A DNA stretch of 64,000 nucleotides from Gordonia malaquae NBRC 108250 (GTDB lineage: Bacteria > Actinomycetota > Actinomycetes > Mycobacteriales > Mycobacteriaceae), in assembly GCF_000344135.1 (NCBI RefSeq), contig NZ_BAOP01000017.1:1-64000 (forward strand), read 5' to 3'. The notes beneath the pieces are model-generated. The model did no database searches. It worked only from the letters and a program-made list of their open reading frames with translations, and had not been told where the DNA came from. Each line of letters begins with the position of its first letter. Within the stretch, counting starts at the first letter, position 1. This document shows, piece by piece, positions 16,009 through 24,064 of this stretch. The position numbers and the translations under genes were made by a program.

Positions 16009-17184
16009 GTGGGATTGCCGTCGATGGGTCGGGCCCGAAGCAGAGGCGGCGAAGTCGCCACGATCGAGCTCTTCTTCGATCTCGTCTATGTCTTCGCGTT
16101 CAGCCAGTTGGCGGCCTTCTTCGTCGGACATCTGACCGGCCGAGGCGCACTCGAGATGCTGGTCCTGTTCGGCGGAGTCTGGTGGGTGTGGAACTACACC
16201 GCGTGGGCCACGAATTTCGTCGACCCCGCCCGCATCCCCGTCCGGATTCTGCTGATCGTGATCATGCTGGCGAGCCTGATCATGGCTGCCGCGATCCCGG
16301 AGGCGTTCGGCGACCGCGGCCACCAGTTCGCACTTGCATTGGCGGTGTTGCAGGTCATCCGCCCGCTGTTCATCGCGGTCACGATGCGAGGGACTCAAGT
16401 AGGGCGGAACTACGCGCACCTGTTGGCGTGGTCCACGGTCGCCGCATCGATCTGGGTGATCGGCGCGTTCTGTGAACCCGACACTCGCCTGATCGTGTGG
16501 GCTGTCGCCCTCGCGGTCGACGTCGCCGCTCCGATGGTCCGCACCTGGCTGCCGGTGCTCGGCGGCATCGAGATGAGCGAATGGAAACTGACTCCGGCCC
16601 ACCTGGTCGAGCGAAATCGCCTGATCTTCCTCATCGCGCTCGGTGAGACCGTTCTGTCGATCGGCCGCGAGTTCGTGCACATGGAGTCGAGCCTGTCGTC
16701 GTACCTCGCACTGGGCGTCGCCTTCATCGTTCCCGTCACGTTCTGGTGGCTGTACTTCGCCCACCATTCGGACCGAACCGAGCGCCGACTCGAGGAATCC
16801 GCCGACCCCACCGCCCTCGCTCGCGGCGGGTTCGCGTATGCGCATGCGATTCTCGTCGCGGGTGTCATCGTCACCGCAGTCGGCGCCGAGAAGATGCTCG
16901 CTCATCCCCATGACGACGCGACAACCGTCTATGCACTGCTCATCGCCGGTGGACCCGCGTTGTTCTTCATGGGTCTCGCACTGTTCGTCGGATCGATCGG
17001 TGGCCTCGATCGCTATGAGTCGACCGTCGCCATCGTCGTCCTCGCAACGCTCGCCGCGATCGGGGCGGCCGCCGTTTCGCTCGGCCTTGACCTGTTCCTC
17101 TTGTCGGCACTTGTGTCGGTGACCCTGATCGCGGGTGTCGGATCGGCGTCATGGCATCACCGCAACGACGCCGCCGACGCCTAG
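16009..17184 (+). CDS. low-temperature-requirement protein A (LtrA) family membrane protein
   Basis: The protein has 391 residues and about ten predicted membrane segments. The signature near the N-terminus, TIELFFDLVYVFAFSQLA, is the family hallmark, and HLVERNRLIFLIALGETVL near residues 197-215 is a second conserved block. LtrA was linked to growth of Listeria at low temperature, but the molecular role is unknown. A GTG at 16009, preceded by GAGAGGGG, is the chosen start. It is convergent with the thiolase gene with only six bases between the stops. Confidence 0.85.
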   Translation: MGLPSMGRARSRGGEVATIELFFDLVYVFAFSQLAAFFVGHLTGRGALEMLVLFGGVWWVWNYTAWATNFVDPARIPVRILLIVIMLASLIMAAAIPEAFGDRGHQFALALAVLQVIRPLFIAVTMRGTQVGRNYAHLLAWSTVAASIWVIGAFCEPDTRLIVWAVALAVDVAAPMVRTWLPVLGGIEMSEWKLTPAHLVERNRLIFLIALGETVLSIGREFVHMESSLSSYLALGVAFIVPVTFWWLYFAHHSDRTERRLEESADPTALARGGFAYAHAILVAGVIVTAVGAEKMLAHPHDDATTVYALLIAGGPALFFMGLALFVGSIGGLDRYESTVAIVVLATLAAIGAAAVSLGLDLFLLSALVSVTLIAGVGSASWHHRNDAADA

Positions 17185-17190
17185 CCGAGA

Positions 17191-18402
17191 TCAGCTCAGA
17201 CGCTCGAACACGGCCGCGAGACCCTGCCCACCGCCGATGCACATCGTCTCGACTGCGTAGCGACCCTGGCGACGCTCCAACTCTCGCACCATCGTCGCCA
17301 GGATCCGCACTCCGGTGGCGCCGACGGGATGACCAAGGGAGATCCCAGACCCGTTGACGTTGATGCGGTCGAAGTCGGAGGCTCCGAGACCCAGCGCAGT
17401 TGTGCACGCGAGCACCTGCGCCGCGAACGCCTCGTTCAATTCGATGAGGTCGAGGTCGACGAGACCCAGGCCGGCGCGTTCGAGCGCGAGCTGCGTGGAC
17501 GGCACCGGACCGATGCCCATCCGCGACGGCTCCACACCGGACACCGCCCATGACACCAGGCGTGCGAGCGGGCGTAGTCCGAGACGTTCGGCCTCCTCAC
17601 GAGATGCGACGATGCACACGGACGCGCCGTCGTTCTGACCGCTCGCATTGCCCGCGGTGACCGTCGCAGCCGGATCCACTTTATGGCGCACCGGCCGCAG
17701 GGCCGCAAGCGCTTCGGCCGAGATGTCCGGCCGCGGATGCTCATCACGCCGATGGACCAGGTCGCCTGTGCGCGTGGAGACGGTGACCGGAACGATCTCG
17801 TCGTCGAACCGGCCCTGTGTCTGCGCAGCGACTGCGCGCTGGTGCGAACTCAGAGCGAGCTCGTCCTGCGCCTCCCGGCTGATGGAGAACTCGGCCCGCA
17901 GATTCTCTGCCGTCTCCAACATGCCGCCCGGGACCGGGTGGAGTTTGCCACCTGCGGTCACTCGCCCGCGTCCGATGCGGTCGGCCAAGGTCGCGTCCGC
18001 GCCTCGAAGGCCGAACCTCAATCCCAGCGCGTAGTGCTCCGCCTGGCTCATGCTCTCCGCGCCGCCGGCGAGCACCAGGTCGGCGACTCCGGTCTGGACG
18101 CGCATAGCCGCATCGAGCACCGCCTGCAGCCCCGACCCGCAGCGCCGATCCACCTGAATCCCGGGTACCGAGACGTCCAGTCCCGCATCGAGTGCGGCGA
18201 CACGACCGATCGCGGGCGCTTCGCCGTTGGAGTAACACTGCCCGAAGATCACGTCGTCGATGTCGTCGCCGGTGACCCCGGTGCGCGCGACGAGTTCCCG
18301 TACGACGGTCGATGCGAGATCCGCGGCCGGGACGGTGGCGAACATGCCGCCGTAGCCGCCGACCGGGGTGCGGATCGGTTCACAGATCACGGCGTCGCGC
18401 AT
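17191..18402 (-). CDS. acetyl-CoA acyltransferase (thiolase family)
   Basis: The protein has 403 residues, the normal length for a biosynthetic or degradative thiolase. The acylated cysteine is in DRRCGSGLQAV (about residue 87), the catalytic His in LGHPVGATG, and the second Cys in CIGGGQGLA near the C-terminus. The AGGAESMSQAE loop is also present. It condenses or cleaves beta-ketoacyl-CoA. No beta-oxidation partner is adjacent, so its pathway is not evident. It is transcribed alone. Confidence 0.92.
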   Translation of the reverse strand: MRDAVICEPIRTPVGGYGGMFATVPAADLASTVVRELVARTGVTGDDIDDVIFGQCYSNGEAPAIGRVAALDAGLDVSVPGIQVDRRCGSGLQAVLDAAMRVQTGVADLVLAGGAESMSQAEHYALGLRFGLRGADATLADRIGRGRVTAGGKLHPVPGGMLETAENLRAEFSISREAQDELALSSHQRAVAAQTQGRFDDEIVPVTVSTRTGDLVHRRDEHPRPDISAEALAALRPVRHKVDPAATVTAGNASGQNDGASVCIVASREEAERLGLRPLARLVSWAVSGVEPSRMGIGPVPSTQLALERAGLGLVDLDLIELNEAFAAQVLACTTALGLGASDFDRINVNGSGISLGHPVGATGVRILATMVRELERRQGRYAVETMCIGGGQGLAAVFERLS

Positions 18403-18481
18403 CAGAGCGGGTTTCCCTTCTCACGGTGGATGTCCACCCCACACTATGGATCGCTCGACGAGCAGAGTCGGCGGAACGACG

Positions 18482-18515
18482 AAGGCCGGTCACCCCGCGA
18501 GGGATGACCGGCCTT
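18482..18515 (-). terminator. hairpin terminator of the rpsF-rplI operon
   Basis: An 11-bp perfect stem (AAGGCCGGTCA / TGACCGGCCTT) encloses a 12-base loop, 21 bases past the rplI stop. The T-run is weak on the minus strand, which is common in actinobacterial terminators. Confidence 0.75.
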
Positions 18516-18535
18516 TGTGGCTCAGATTGCGAACG

Positions 18536-18985
18536 TCAGGCGACGACCGACAGGCTGAGCTTTGCTTCGACCTTCGGGTGCAGCTTCACGACGACCGGGT
18601 ACGAGCCCAGTGCCTTGATGTGCCCCTTCGGCAGCTCCACGTTGCGCTTGTCGACAGCCGGACCGCCCGCGGTGCGGATGGCGCCTGCGACGTCGGACGC
18701 GGAGACCGAGCCGAACAGCTTGCCCGAGTCGTGGGTCTTGACGGTCAGCGACACGTTGTCGAGACCTTCGAGAGCCTGCTTCAGTTCGTTCGCGTGGTCC
18801 AGGTCGCGCACGGCGCGAGCTTCCTGGGCGCGACGGATGCCTTCGACCTGCTTCTCGGCGCCACGGGTGGCGACGATCGCGAAGTTGCGGGGCAGCAGGT
18901 AGTTGCGTGCGTAGCCGTCACGGACCTCAACGAGGTCACCGGGAACTCCGAGGTTCTCGACTGCGGCAGTAAGGATCAGCTTCAT
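18536..18985 (-). CDS. rplI: 50S ribosomal protein bL9
   Basis: The protein has 149 residues. The start [19 protein letters not shown], the [11 protein letters not shown] motif, the long connecting helix and a C-terminal domain with [13 protein letters not shown] are diagnostic of bL9. The frame extends upstream, but the ATG at 18985 is the family start. It is the last gene of the rpsF-ssb-rpsR-rplI operon and is followed by a hairpin. bL9 binds 23S rRNA at the base of the L1 stalk and affects reading-frame maintenance. Confidence 0.98.
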   Translation of the reverse strand: MKLILTAAVENLGVPGDLVEVRDGYARNYLLPRNFAIVATRGAEKQVEGIRRAQEARAVRDLDHANELKQALEGLDNVSLTVKTHDSGKLFGSVSASDVAGAIRTAGGPAVDKRNVELPKGHIKALGSYPVVVKLHPKVEAKLSLSVVA

Positions 18986-19004
18986 GTCTTCTGTCCCTTC
19001 CTGG

Positions 19005-19262
19005 TCAGCGACCGGTCGAGGTGAAGGGCAGCAGTGCCACTTCACGCGAGTTCTTGACGGCCACCGCGACGTCGCGCTGATGCTGAACGCAGTTGCCGGT
19101 CACGCGACGCGAACGGATCTTGCCGCGGTCCGACAGGAAGCGACGCAGGAGCGCCGTGTCCTTGTAATCGATATCGGTCTTCTTGTCCTTGCAGAAGGTG
19201 CAGGCCTTGGCCTTCGTGATCTTCTCCACGCGGACCTTGCGGCCGCCTTTAGCTTTTGCCAT
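19005..19262 (-). CDS. rpsR: 30S ribosomal protein bS18 (zinc-type)
   Basis: The protein has 85 residues and carries the conserved core [15 protein letters not shown] and [14 protein letters not shown]. The CTFC pair near residues 21-24, plus the later Cys/His, marks the zinc-binding C+ form; many actinobacteria also have a zinc-free paralogue used in zinc starvation. It sits between ssb and rplI, as in M. tuberculosis rpsR1. Confidence 0.97.
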   Translation of the reverse strand: MAKAKGGRKVRVEKITKAKACTFCKDKKTDIDYKDTALLRRFLSDRGKIRSRRVTGNCVQHQRDVAVAVKNSREVALLPFTSTGR

Positions 19263-19304
19263 GTGATGCTCCAGTTGAGTGCCTCCGGGCTGGCGGGCCC
19301 GGAA

Positions 19305-19895
19305 TCAGAAAGGTGGTTCGTCGTCCCCACCGGCGAAGCCGCCGCCGGCAGCAGGTGCGCTGCCCCACGGGTCTTCAGCCGGCTGGCTCGATGCAGCGGG
19401 TCGGCCGCCACCGGAGTTGCCTCCGTAGCCGCCGCCGGAGTTGCCTCCGCCGTAGTTACCGCCGCCGGAGTTGCCCCCGCCGTAGTTACCGCCGCCGCCC
19501 GAGTTCCCTCCGCCGAAATTGCCTCCGCCGCCGCGCTGGGTCCTGTTGACCTGTGCGGTGGCGTAGCGCAGCGAGGGACCGATCTCGTCCACTTCCAGCT
19601 CCACAACAGTGCGCTTCTCACCCTCACGGGTTTCGTACGACCGCTGCTTGAGCTTGCCCTGCACGATGACGCGGGTGCCCTTCTTGAGCGACTCAGTCAC
19701 GTTCTCCGCGGCGTCACGCCAGATGCTGCAGCGGAGGAACAGCGCTTCGCCGTCCTTCCACTCGTTCGTCTGACGATCGAATGTGCGCGGAGTGGACGCC
19801 ACCGTGAAATTGGCGACCGGCGCTCCGGACGGCGTGAAACGCAGTTCCGGATCGGCGGTCAGATTTCCGATGACCGTGATGACTGTGTCAGTCAT
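19305..19895 (-). CDS. ssb: single-stranded DNA-binding protein
   Basis: This 196-residue protein has an N-terminal OB fold ([19 protein letters not shown], then [18 protein letters not shown] and [17 protein letters not shown]). A glycine-rich linker of repeated GGGN-type units follows, and the acidic tip DDEPPF recruits replication and repair proteins. The linker repeat is strong at DNA level (19430-19530). Its place between rpsF and rpsR is the usual actinobacterial arrangement. Confidence 0.98.
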   Translation of the reverse strand: MTDTVITVIGNLTADPELRFTPSGAPVANFTVASTPRTFDRQTNEWKDGEALFLRCSIWRDAAENVTESLKKGTRVIVQGKLKQRSYETREGEKRTVVELEVDEIGPSLRYATAQVNRTQRGGGGNFGGGNSGGGGNYGGGNSGGGNYGGGNSGGGYGGNSGGGRPAASSQPAEDPWGSAPAAGGGFAGGDDEPPF

Positions 19896-20031
19896 GAGAC
19901 TCCCCTAACGTCTGTGTGGAACGCCCGAAGGCACTCTGCAATGGTTACGCACCACAGTAGAGCGGACCTCTGACATTGTCAGGGCCGGATTCCACAGGTT
20001 TGTACAGGTGGTTCGTGGACGCGCCCGGCGC

Positions 20032-20313
20032 TTACTTGCGCAGGACCTTGGTGCGCAGAACCGACTCGTTCAGCTTCAGCTGACGGTCGAGCTCGTTGAC
20101 CGTGTCCGGGGTCGCGTTGAGATCGATGACGGCGTAAATGCCTTCGTTGTGCTTGGCGATCTCGTAGGCAAGACGGCGCTTGCCCCAGATGTCGACGTTG
20201 TCCACACTTCCGCCGTCCTTACGGACGACATTGAGGAACGTATCCAGTGAAGGGGCGACGGTGCGCTCGTCCAAGCTCGGATCGAGAATGACCATCAGTT
20301 CGTAGTGACGCAT
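20032..20313 (-). CDS. rpsF: 30S ribosomal protein bS6
   Basis: The protein has 93 residues and the classic start [16 protein letters not shown], then [20 protein letters not shown]. It is the first gene of the operon. bS6 pairs with bS18 on the platform of the 30S subunit. A near-perfect Shine-Dalgarno sequence precedes the start. Confidence 0.98.
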   Translation of the reverse strand: MRHYELMVILDPSLDERTVAPSLDTFLNVVRKDGGSVDNVDIWGKRRLAYEIAKHNEGIYAVIDLNATPDTVNELDRQLKLNESVLRTKVLRK

Positions 20314-20320
20314 GAAACCT

Positions 20321-20331
20321 CATCACCTCCT
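20321..20331 (-). promoter_or_regulatory. very strong ribosome-binding site of rpsF
   Basis: On the minus strand it reads AGGAGGTGATG, an extended match to the 16S rRNA 3' tail, seven bases before the ATG. It fixes the rpsF start. Confidence 0.85.
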
Positions 20332-20452
20332 ATGGGCTTAGTTCGGCCACGGACTGTCCGCGGCAGGAGGGTCGCCTGCGTCGGCAACCTGTCCAGGCTA
20401 CATGAGTAGCCGGTGACCAGCGAAATCGTCTGCGTCCACTAACCTGACCACC

Positions 20453-22453
20453 ATGCCTGCCACGTGGTCGACGCGCATCGGCCGTCCCCGTGTCGGCGAG
20501 GTCACCCTCGTCGTCCTCACCTCGCTGCTGCTGACCGTGTTCGCCCTGGCGTGGGCGTTCCGGGTGAAAGAAGTGTGCGGCGGTGCACCGTTCGACGAGT
20601 GGGGGCGAAGCTCGATCTTCCCGGCCGGACCGCCACGGGCACTGATCCCCTGCTACTCCGACATCATGCGACTGTGGATAGGTCGCGATGTGGATCGCCA
20701 CGTGTTCCCGTACATCCACGGCGGGATCAATGAACAGGGCGATCTGTTCGGCGGCGTCGTCGAGTACCCGGTGCTGTCCGGAATGCTGCTGTGGCTCGGC
20801 GCGATCGGCGCTCACACCGATGTGCAGTTCCTTCAGCACAGTGCTCTCATCCTCGCACCGTTCGCACTCGCGACGACCGCGCTGCTCGCGGTGATGACTC
20901 GCTGGTGGGTCCTGTTGTGGGCGGCGACCCCGCCGCTCGTCCTGTACGCATTCCACAACTGGGAACTGCCCGTCGTGTTCACCTCCGTCGCGGCCGTCGC
21001 CGTCATGGCGTACGGCGGGAGCGTCGATCCCCGGACCGGCGGACGTCGCATGTCGCTGAGACGAACCGCGATCATCGCGGCGGTGCTCCTCGGCGTCGGC
21101 TTCTCGTTGAAGCTGTACCCGGGATTCTTCGTGCTCCCACTCGCGCTGTACGTGCTGACCGGCGGACAGTCTCTTCGCGCTCGGCGCGCCCTGGACTGGG
21201 TCGGGGCGGCATGGGTGGCCGGAACGGCGACGGTCGTCGTGATCGCCACGCAGGCGCCGTTCATGATCGCCGGTTACGACGGGTGGAAGGCCGCCCTCGA
21301 TTTCCAGGGCCGCCGCGAAGCGGATCTGACGACGAACAGCGTCTGGTACTGGGGACTGCGCCTGCTGACCGGCGGTGAGACAGACACCTATCACTCACTG
21401 GTCGGAGTGCTGTCGCCGTTGCTCGTCGCAGCCGGTTTCGCCGTCGCGGTGTGGCTCGGGTGGCGTGTCTATCAACGCGACGGAGTGTTCCCGTGGCTCG
21501 GCGTTGCGGCGGCGATGCTGTGCGCGTTCATGGTGTTCCACAAGGTGCACTCACCGCAGTACACGCTGTGGATCCTGCCGTTCTTCGTGATGTTGAGGGT
21601 CCGCTGGTGGATCATCGCCGCCTACCTGCTCACCGACGTCCTGCTCGACATCTCCATCTTCCGGTTGATGGGATACATGCATCATCCCGCGTCTGCTCCG
21701 TGGCAGGACTCCGTCGGGGTGAGCGTCAGCGTCTGGGTGCACGCGGCGATCCTGGTGGCGCTGATCGTGGGCTTCGTGCGGATGCCGATCCGCGAACCCC
21801 TCGCCTCGTATCTCACGACGTCGGTCGCGCCCCGAGGTCCGCTCACGCGCCTGGCCGACGCCGACGACGCCGATGCCCGGGCGTGGGTCGGCACGCCCAC
21901 TCTCGTCCGAGGCGATGTGACCCTGCGCCCCCTACGGACCTCGGACGCCGGGGCACTCGCGAAGCTGGTGCCTGCGTCCGACCTGTCGCTGTACGCGTGG
22001 ACCGGACCGATCCCGCAGACACCCGAGGACGCCACCCGGTGGATCACGACGGCGCTGTCGACACCGACGCGAGTGCCGTTCGCAGTCCTGCACGACGGCG
22101 AGTTCGTCGGCACCACCAGCCTGTACGACGTGGACGCGTCGAATCGCACCCTCGCGGTCGGCTTCACGTTCTACGGCCGCGCCGCGATGGGCACCGTCGT
22201 CAATCCGACCTCCAAGCTGCTGCTTCTCGAGCACGCCTTCGACACGTGCGGCGCGGTCCGCGTGGTGTGGCACACCCACGAGGGGAACTCCCGCTCACGA
22301 GCCGCGATCGCCAAGCTCGGCGCCGAGTTCGAGGGGCTCCTGCGCAAGCACCGGCGGTTCGGCGACGGCTGGCGGACCACCGCTCAGTTCGCCATGACCG
22401 ACGACGACTGGCCTGGCCATCGAGCCCGTCTCCTCGAGCGCGCCGCTCGCTGA
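20453..22453 (+). CDS. GT87 (DUF2029) polyprenol-sugar glycosyltransferase fused to a GNAT acetyltransferase
   Basis: The 666-residue protein has two parts. Residues 1 to about 455 are a multi-pass membrane glycosyltransferase of the GT87/DUF2029 type: an early VEYPVLSGMLLWLG segment, GFSLKLYPGFFVLPLALY and HKVHSPQYTLWILPFFV. Such enzymes transfer sugars, often mannose, from polyprenyl-phosphate in cell-envelope glycolipid assembly. Residues about 480-666 are a RimJ/RimL-type GNAT domain (TLRPLRTSDAGALAKLV, VGFTFYGRAAMGT, HEGNSRSRAAIAKLGAEFEG, with a C-terminal acetyl-CoA helix). The reading frame is continuous, with no sign of a frameshift. The gene is divergent from rpsF and convergent with a second GT87 gene. 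Confidence 0.85.
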   Translation: MPATWSTRIGRPRVGEVTLVVLTSLLLTVFALAWAFRVKEVCGGAPFDEWGRSSIFPAGPPRALIPCYSDIMRLWIGRDVDRHVFPYIHGGINEQGDLFGGVVEYPVLSGMLLWLGAIGAHTDVQFLQHSALILAPFALATTALLAVMTRWWVLLWAATPPLVLYAFHNWELPVVFTSVAAVAVMAYGGSVDPRTGGRRMSLRRTAIIAAVLLGVGFSLKLYPGFFVLPLALYVLTGGQSLRARRALDWVGAAWVAGTATVVVIATQAPFMIAGYDGWKAALDFQGRREADLTTNSVWYWGLRLLTGGETDTYHSLVGVLSPLLVAAGFAVAVWLGWRVYQRDGVFPWLGVAAAMLCAFMVFHKVHSPQYTLWILPFFVMLRVRWWIIAAYLLTDVLLDISIFRLMGYMHHPASAPWQDSVGVSVSVWVHAAILVALIVGFVRMPIREPLASYLTTSVAPRGPLTRLADADDADARAWVGTPTLVRGDVTLRPLRTSDAGALAKLVPASDLSLYAWTGPIPQTPEDATRWITTALSTPTRVPFAVLHDGEFVGTTSLYDVDASNRTLAVGFTFYGRAAMGTVVNPTSKLLLLEHAFDTCGAVRVVWHTHEGNSRSRAAIAKLGAEFEGLLRKHRRFGDGWRTTAQFAMTDDDWPGHRARLLERAAR

Positions 22454-22464
22454 TTCAGCGGGCA

Positions 22465-22537
22465 CGTCTCGACTGCGCTCGACGACCAGCAGAACTGCGC
22501 GACGACCAGCGACCGCCCGTCGAGCGGAGTCGAGACG
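22465..22537. terminator. long imperfect hairpin between convergent GT87 genes
   Basis: CGTCTCGACTGCGCTCGACG and CGTCGAGCGGAGTCGAGACG form arms with one mismatch. They enclose a loop that contains GACGACCAGC twice (22481-22490 and 22501-22510). The arms resemble the GTCGAG/CGAGTCGA palindromic family also seen inside the gene at 39888. It probably acts as a bidirectional terminator of repeat origin. Confidence 0.7.
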
Positions 22538-24064
22538 CTAGACCGGCAGCGGTGACTGGAGAAGCCGACCGCCGTCGGGGTGCGGGGCGGCGGCCGGACG
22601 CAGGAGATCCCACACGACGTAGGCGCAGAGGGCGACGACCATGATCCATCGAGCGCCCGCCATGACGTAGAACAGTTCGACCGGCGCCCACTTGCGTTCG
22701 GGCGCGAGGAACAAGGCCATCCGCGGAACCCATAGCAGCGCGTCGAAGGTCATCCACGCGAGCAGGACGCGCGGCTGTGGAATCGCGAGGACTGCGAGCG
22801 GAACCAGCCACAGCGACATCTCCGGTCGCCATTCCTTGCCGACCAGCAGCAGCCCGGCGACCAGCAGGAACATGAGCACCGGCAGTCGCGGTTCACGTCG
22901 AGATCTGAGTCCGACGTACGTCACGCCTGCCACGACTGCCACCATCAGCGCCAGCATGAGCGCGTTGACGACTGTCGGCTGTGCGTCCCACCCGGTGGCG
23001 CGGGCGATCAGGCTGTAGACGGAGTCGGGCCCGACGGCGCGGTCGCGCCACTGCGTGAAGGTCGCCGACCATCCGGACGGGTAGATCGAGGCGACCACAC
23101 CGTTCACCACGCCCCACGTCAACAACGCGCCGATCGCCACACTCGCGGCATCGGAGAGTCGCCGTTCACGAACGCACAGGATCGCGATCGCGGGGATGAG
23201 CAGCAGGGGATAGATCGCAGACGCGGCGCCCAACCCGACGAACAGTCCGGTGAGCCACATCCGCTCCCGCGACCAGGCGTACATGGCCAGCGCGGTGAAC
23301 ATCACCGGCAGCACCTCGTACGAGGTGAACGCGTGCACGAGGACAAGCGGTGAGATCACCATGAGCGTGACGAGCCACGGGTCTCGGCGTCTGGTCCGCA
23401 TGGTCGCCCACACTGCGATCAGCCAGCCCAGCGCCATCAGCAGCGCCGCGATGGTGAAGTAGTTGGCCACGTCGAGTGCCCTCGGCAGGCCGACTGCCTC
23501 GGTCAGAGCTCCCCAGCCGCGCGCCGCCTGCGCGGTGACGTACATGAAGGCTGCGGTCACGACCGGCACACCGATGTACTGCTTGACGTCGTCGTTCTCC
23601 CAATACGTGCGGAACGGTGCAGCGCCGCCGCGGAGGTCCGCGGGCGTCAGGTGGTTCTCGCTGTATCCGGCGATCACGTTCGAATAGCAGAGTCCGTAGA
23701 ACTGGCGTTGGTGGTCCCAGTCCAGGCGCATCGTCGCGGCGGCGTCGTTCGACGGCGTCTGCTGCAGACATCCGCCCGCCTTGCCGAACCAACTGAACGC
23801 CAACACGAGCAGCGCGAGCAGAAACAGCACCCGTAGCGGGGTCCAGGTCCGGTTGCGGCCGATCGCTGCGTGCAGCCCGACCGGCCCGCCGATCGACGTG
23901 CTCAACTGCCCGACCAGCGGTTCGGTCCGCGACGGCAGCACCCTGTCGGTCGCGAGCCGCAGATCCTCGGCGAGCGGAGCAGGGCTGTCGACGTCCGAGA
24001 CGCCGACAGCCCGGTCCGACGCAGGGGGCGTCGAACCGGGCTCGGTGTCGTGCGGTGCGGTCAC
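22538..24064 (-). CDS. GT87 (DUF2029) membrane glycosyltransferase
   Basis: This 508-residue multi-pass protein matches the gene next to ponA1 in mycobacteria (Rv0051 type). A soluble N-terminal part of about 85 residues precedes the first membrane segment (VLFLLALLVLAFSWFG). The loop after it contains YGLCYSNVIAGYSENHL and YWENDDVKQYIGVPVVT. The GTG start directly follows the ponA stop, so it is co-transcribed with ponA. The sugar donor and acceptor are unknown, but pairing with a peptidoglycan synthase suggests an envelope role. Confidence 0.82.
   Translation of the reverse strand: MTAPHDTEPGSTPPASDRAVGVSDVDSPAPLAEDLRLATDRVLPSRTEPLVGQLSTSIGGPVGLHAAIGRNRTWTPLRVLFLLALLVLAFSWFGKAGGCLQQTPSNDAAATMRLDWDHQRQFYGLCYSNVIAGYSENHLTPADLRGGAAPFRTYWENDDVKQYIGVPVVTAAFMYVTAQAARGWGALTEAVGLPRALDVANYFTIAALLMALGWLIAVWATMRTRRRDPWLVTLMVISPLVLVHAFTSYEVLPVMFTALAMYAWSRERMWLTGLFVGLGAASAIYPLLLIPAIAILCVRERRLSDAASVAIGALLTWGVVNGVVASIYPSGWSATFTQWRDRAVGPDSVYSLIARATGWDAQPTVVNALMLALMVAVVAGVTYVGLRSRREPRLPVLMFLLVAGLLLVGKEWRPEMSLWLVPLAVLAIPQPRVLLAWMTFDALLWVPRMALFLAPERKWAPVELFYVMAGARWIMVVALCAYVVWDLLRPAAAPHPDGGRLLQSPLPV

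Noticed and set aside
19430..19530. Tandem DNA repeat in ssb as an independent repeat element
   Set aside because: It encodes the Gly-rich linker of SSB in frame and is a normal feature of actinobacterial ssb.
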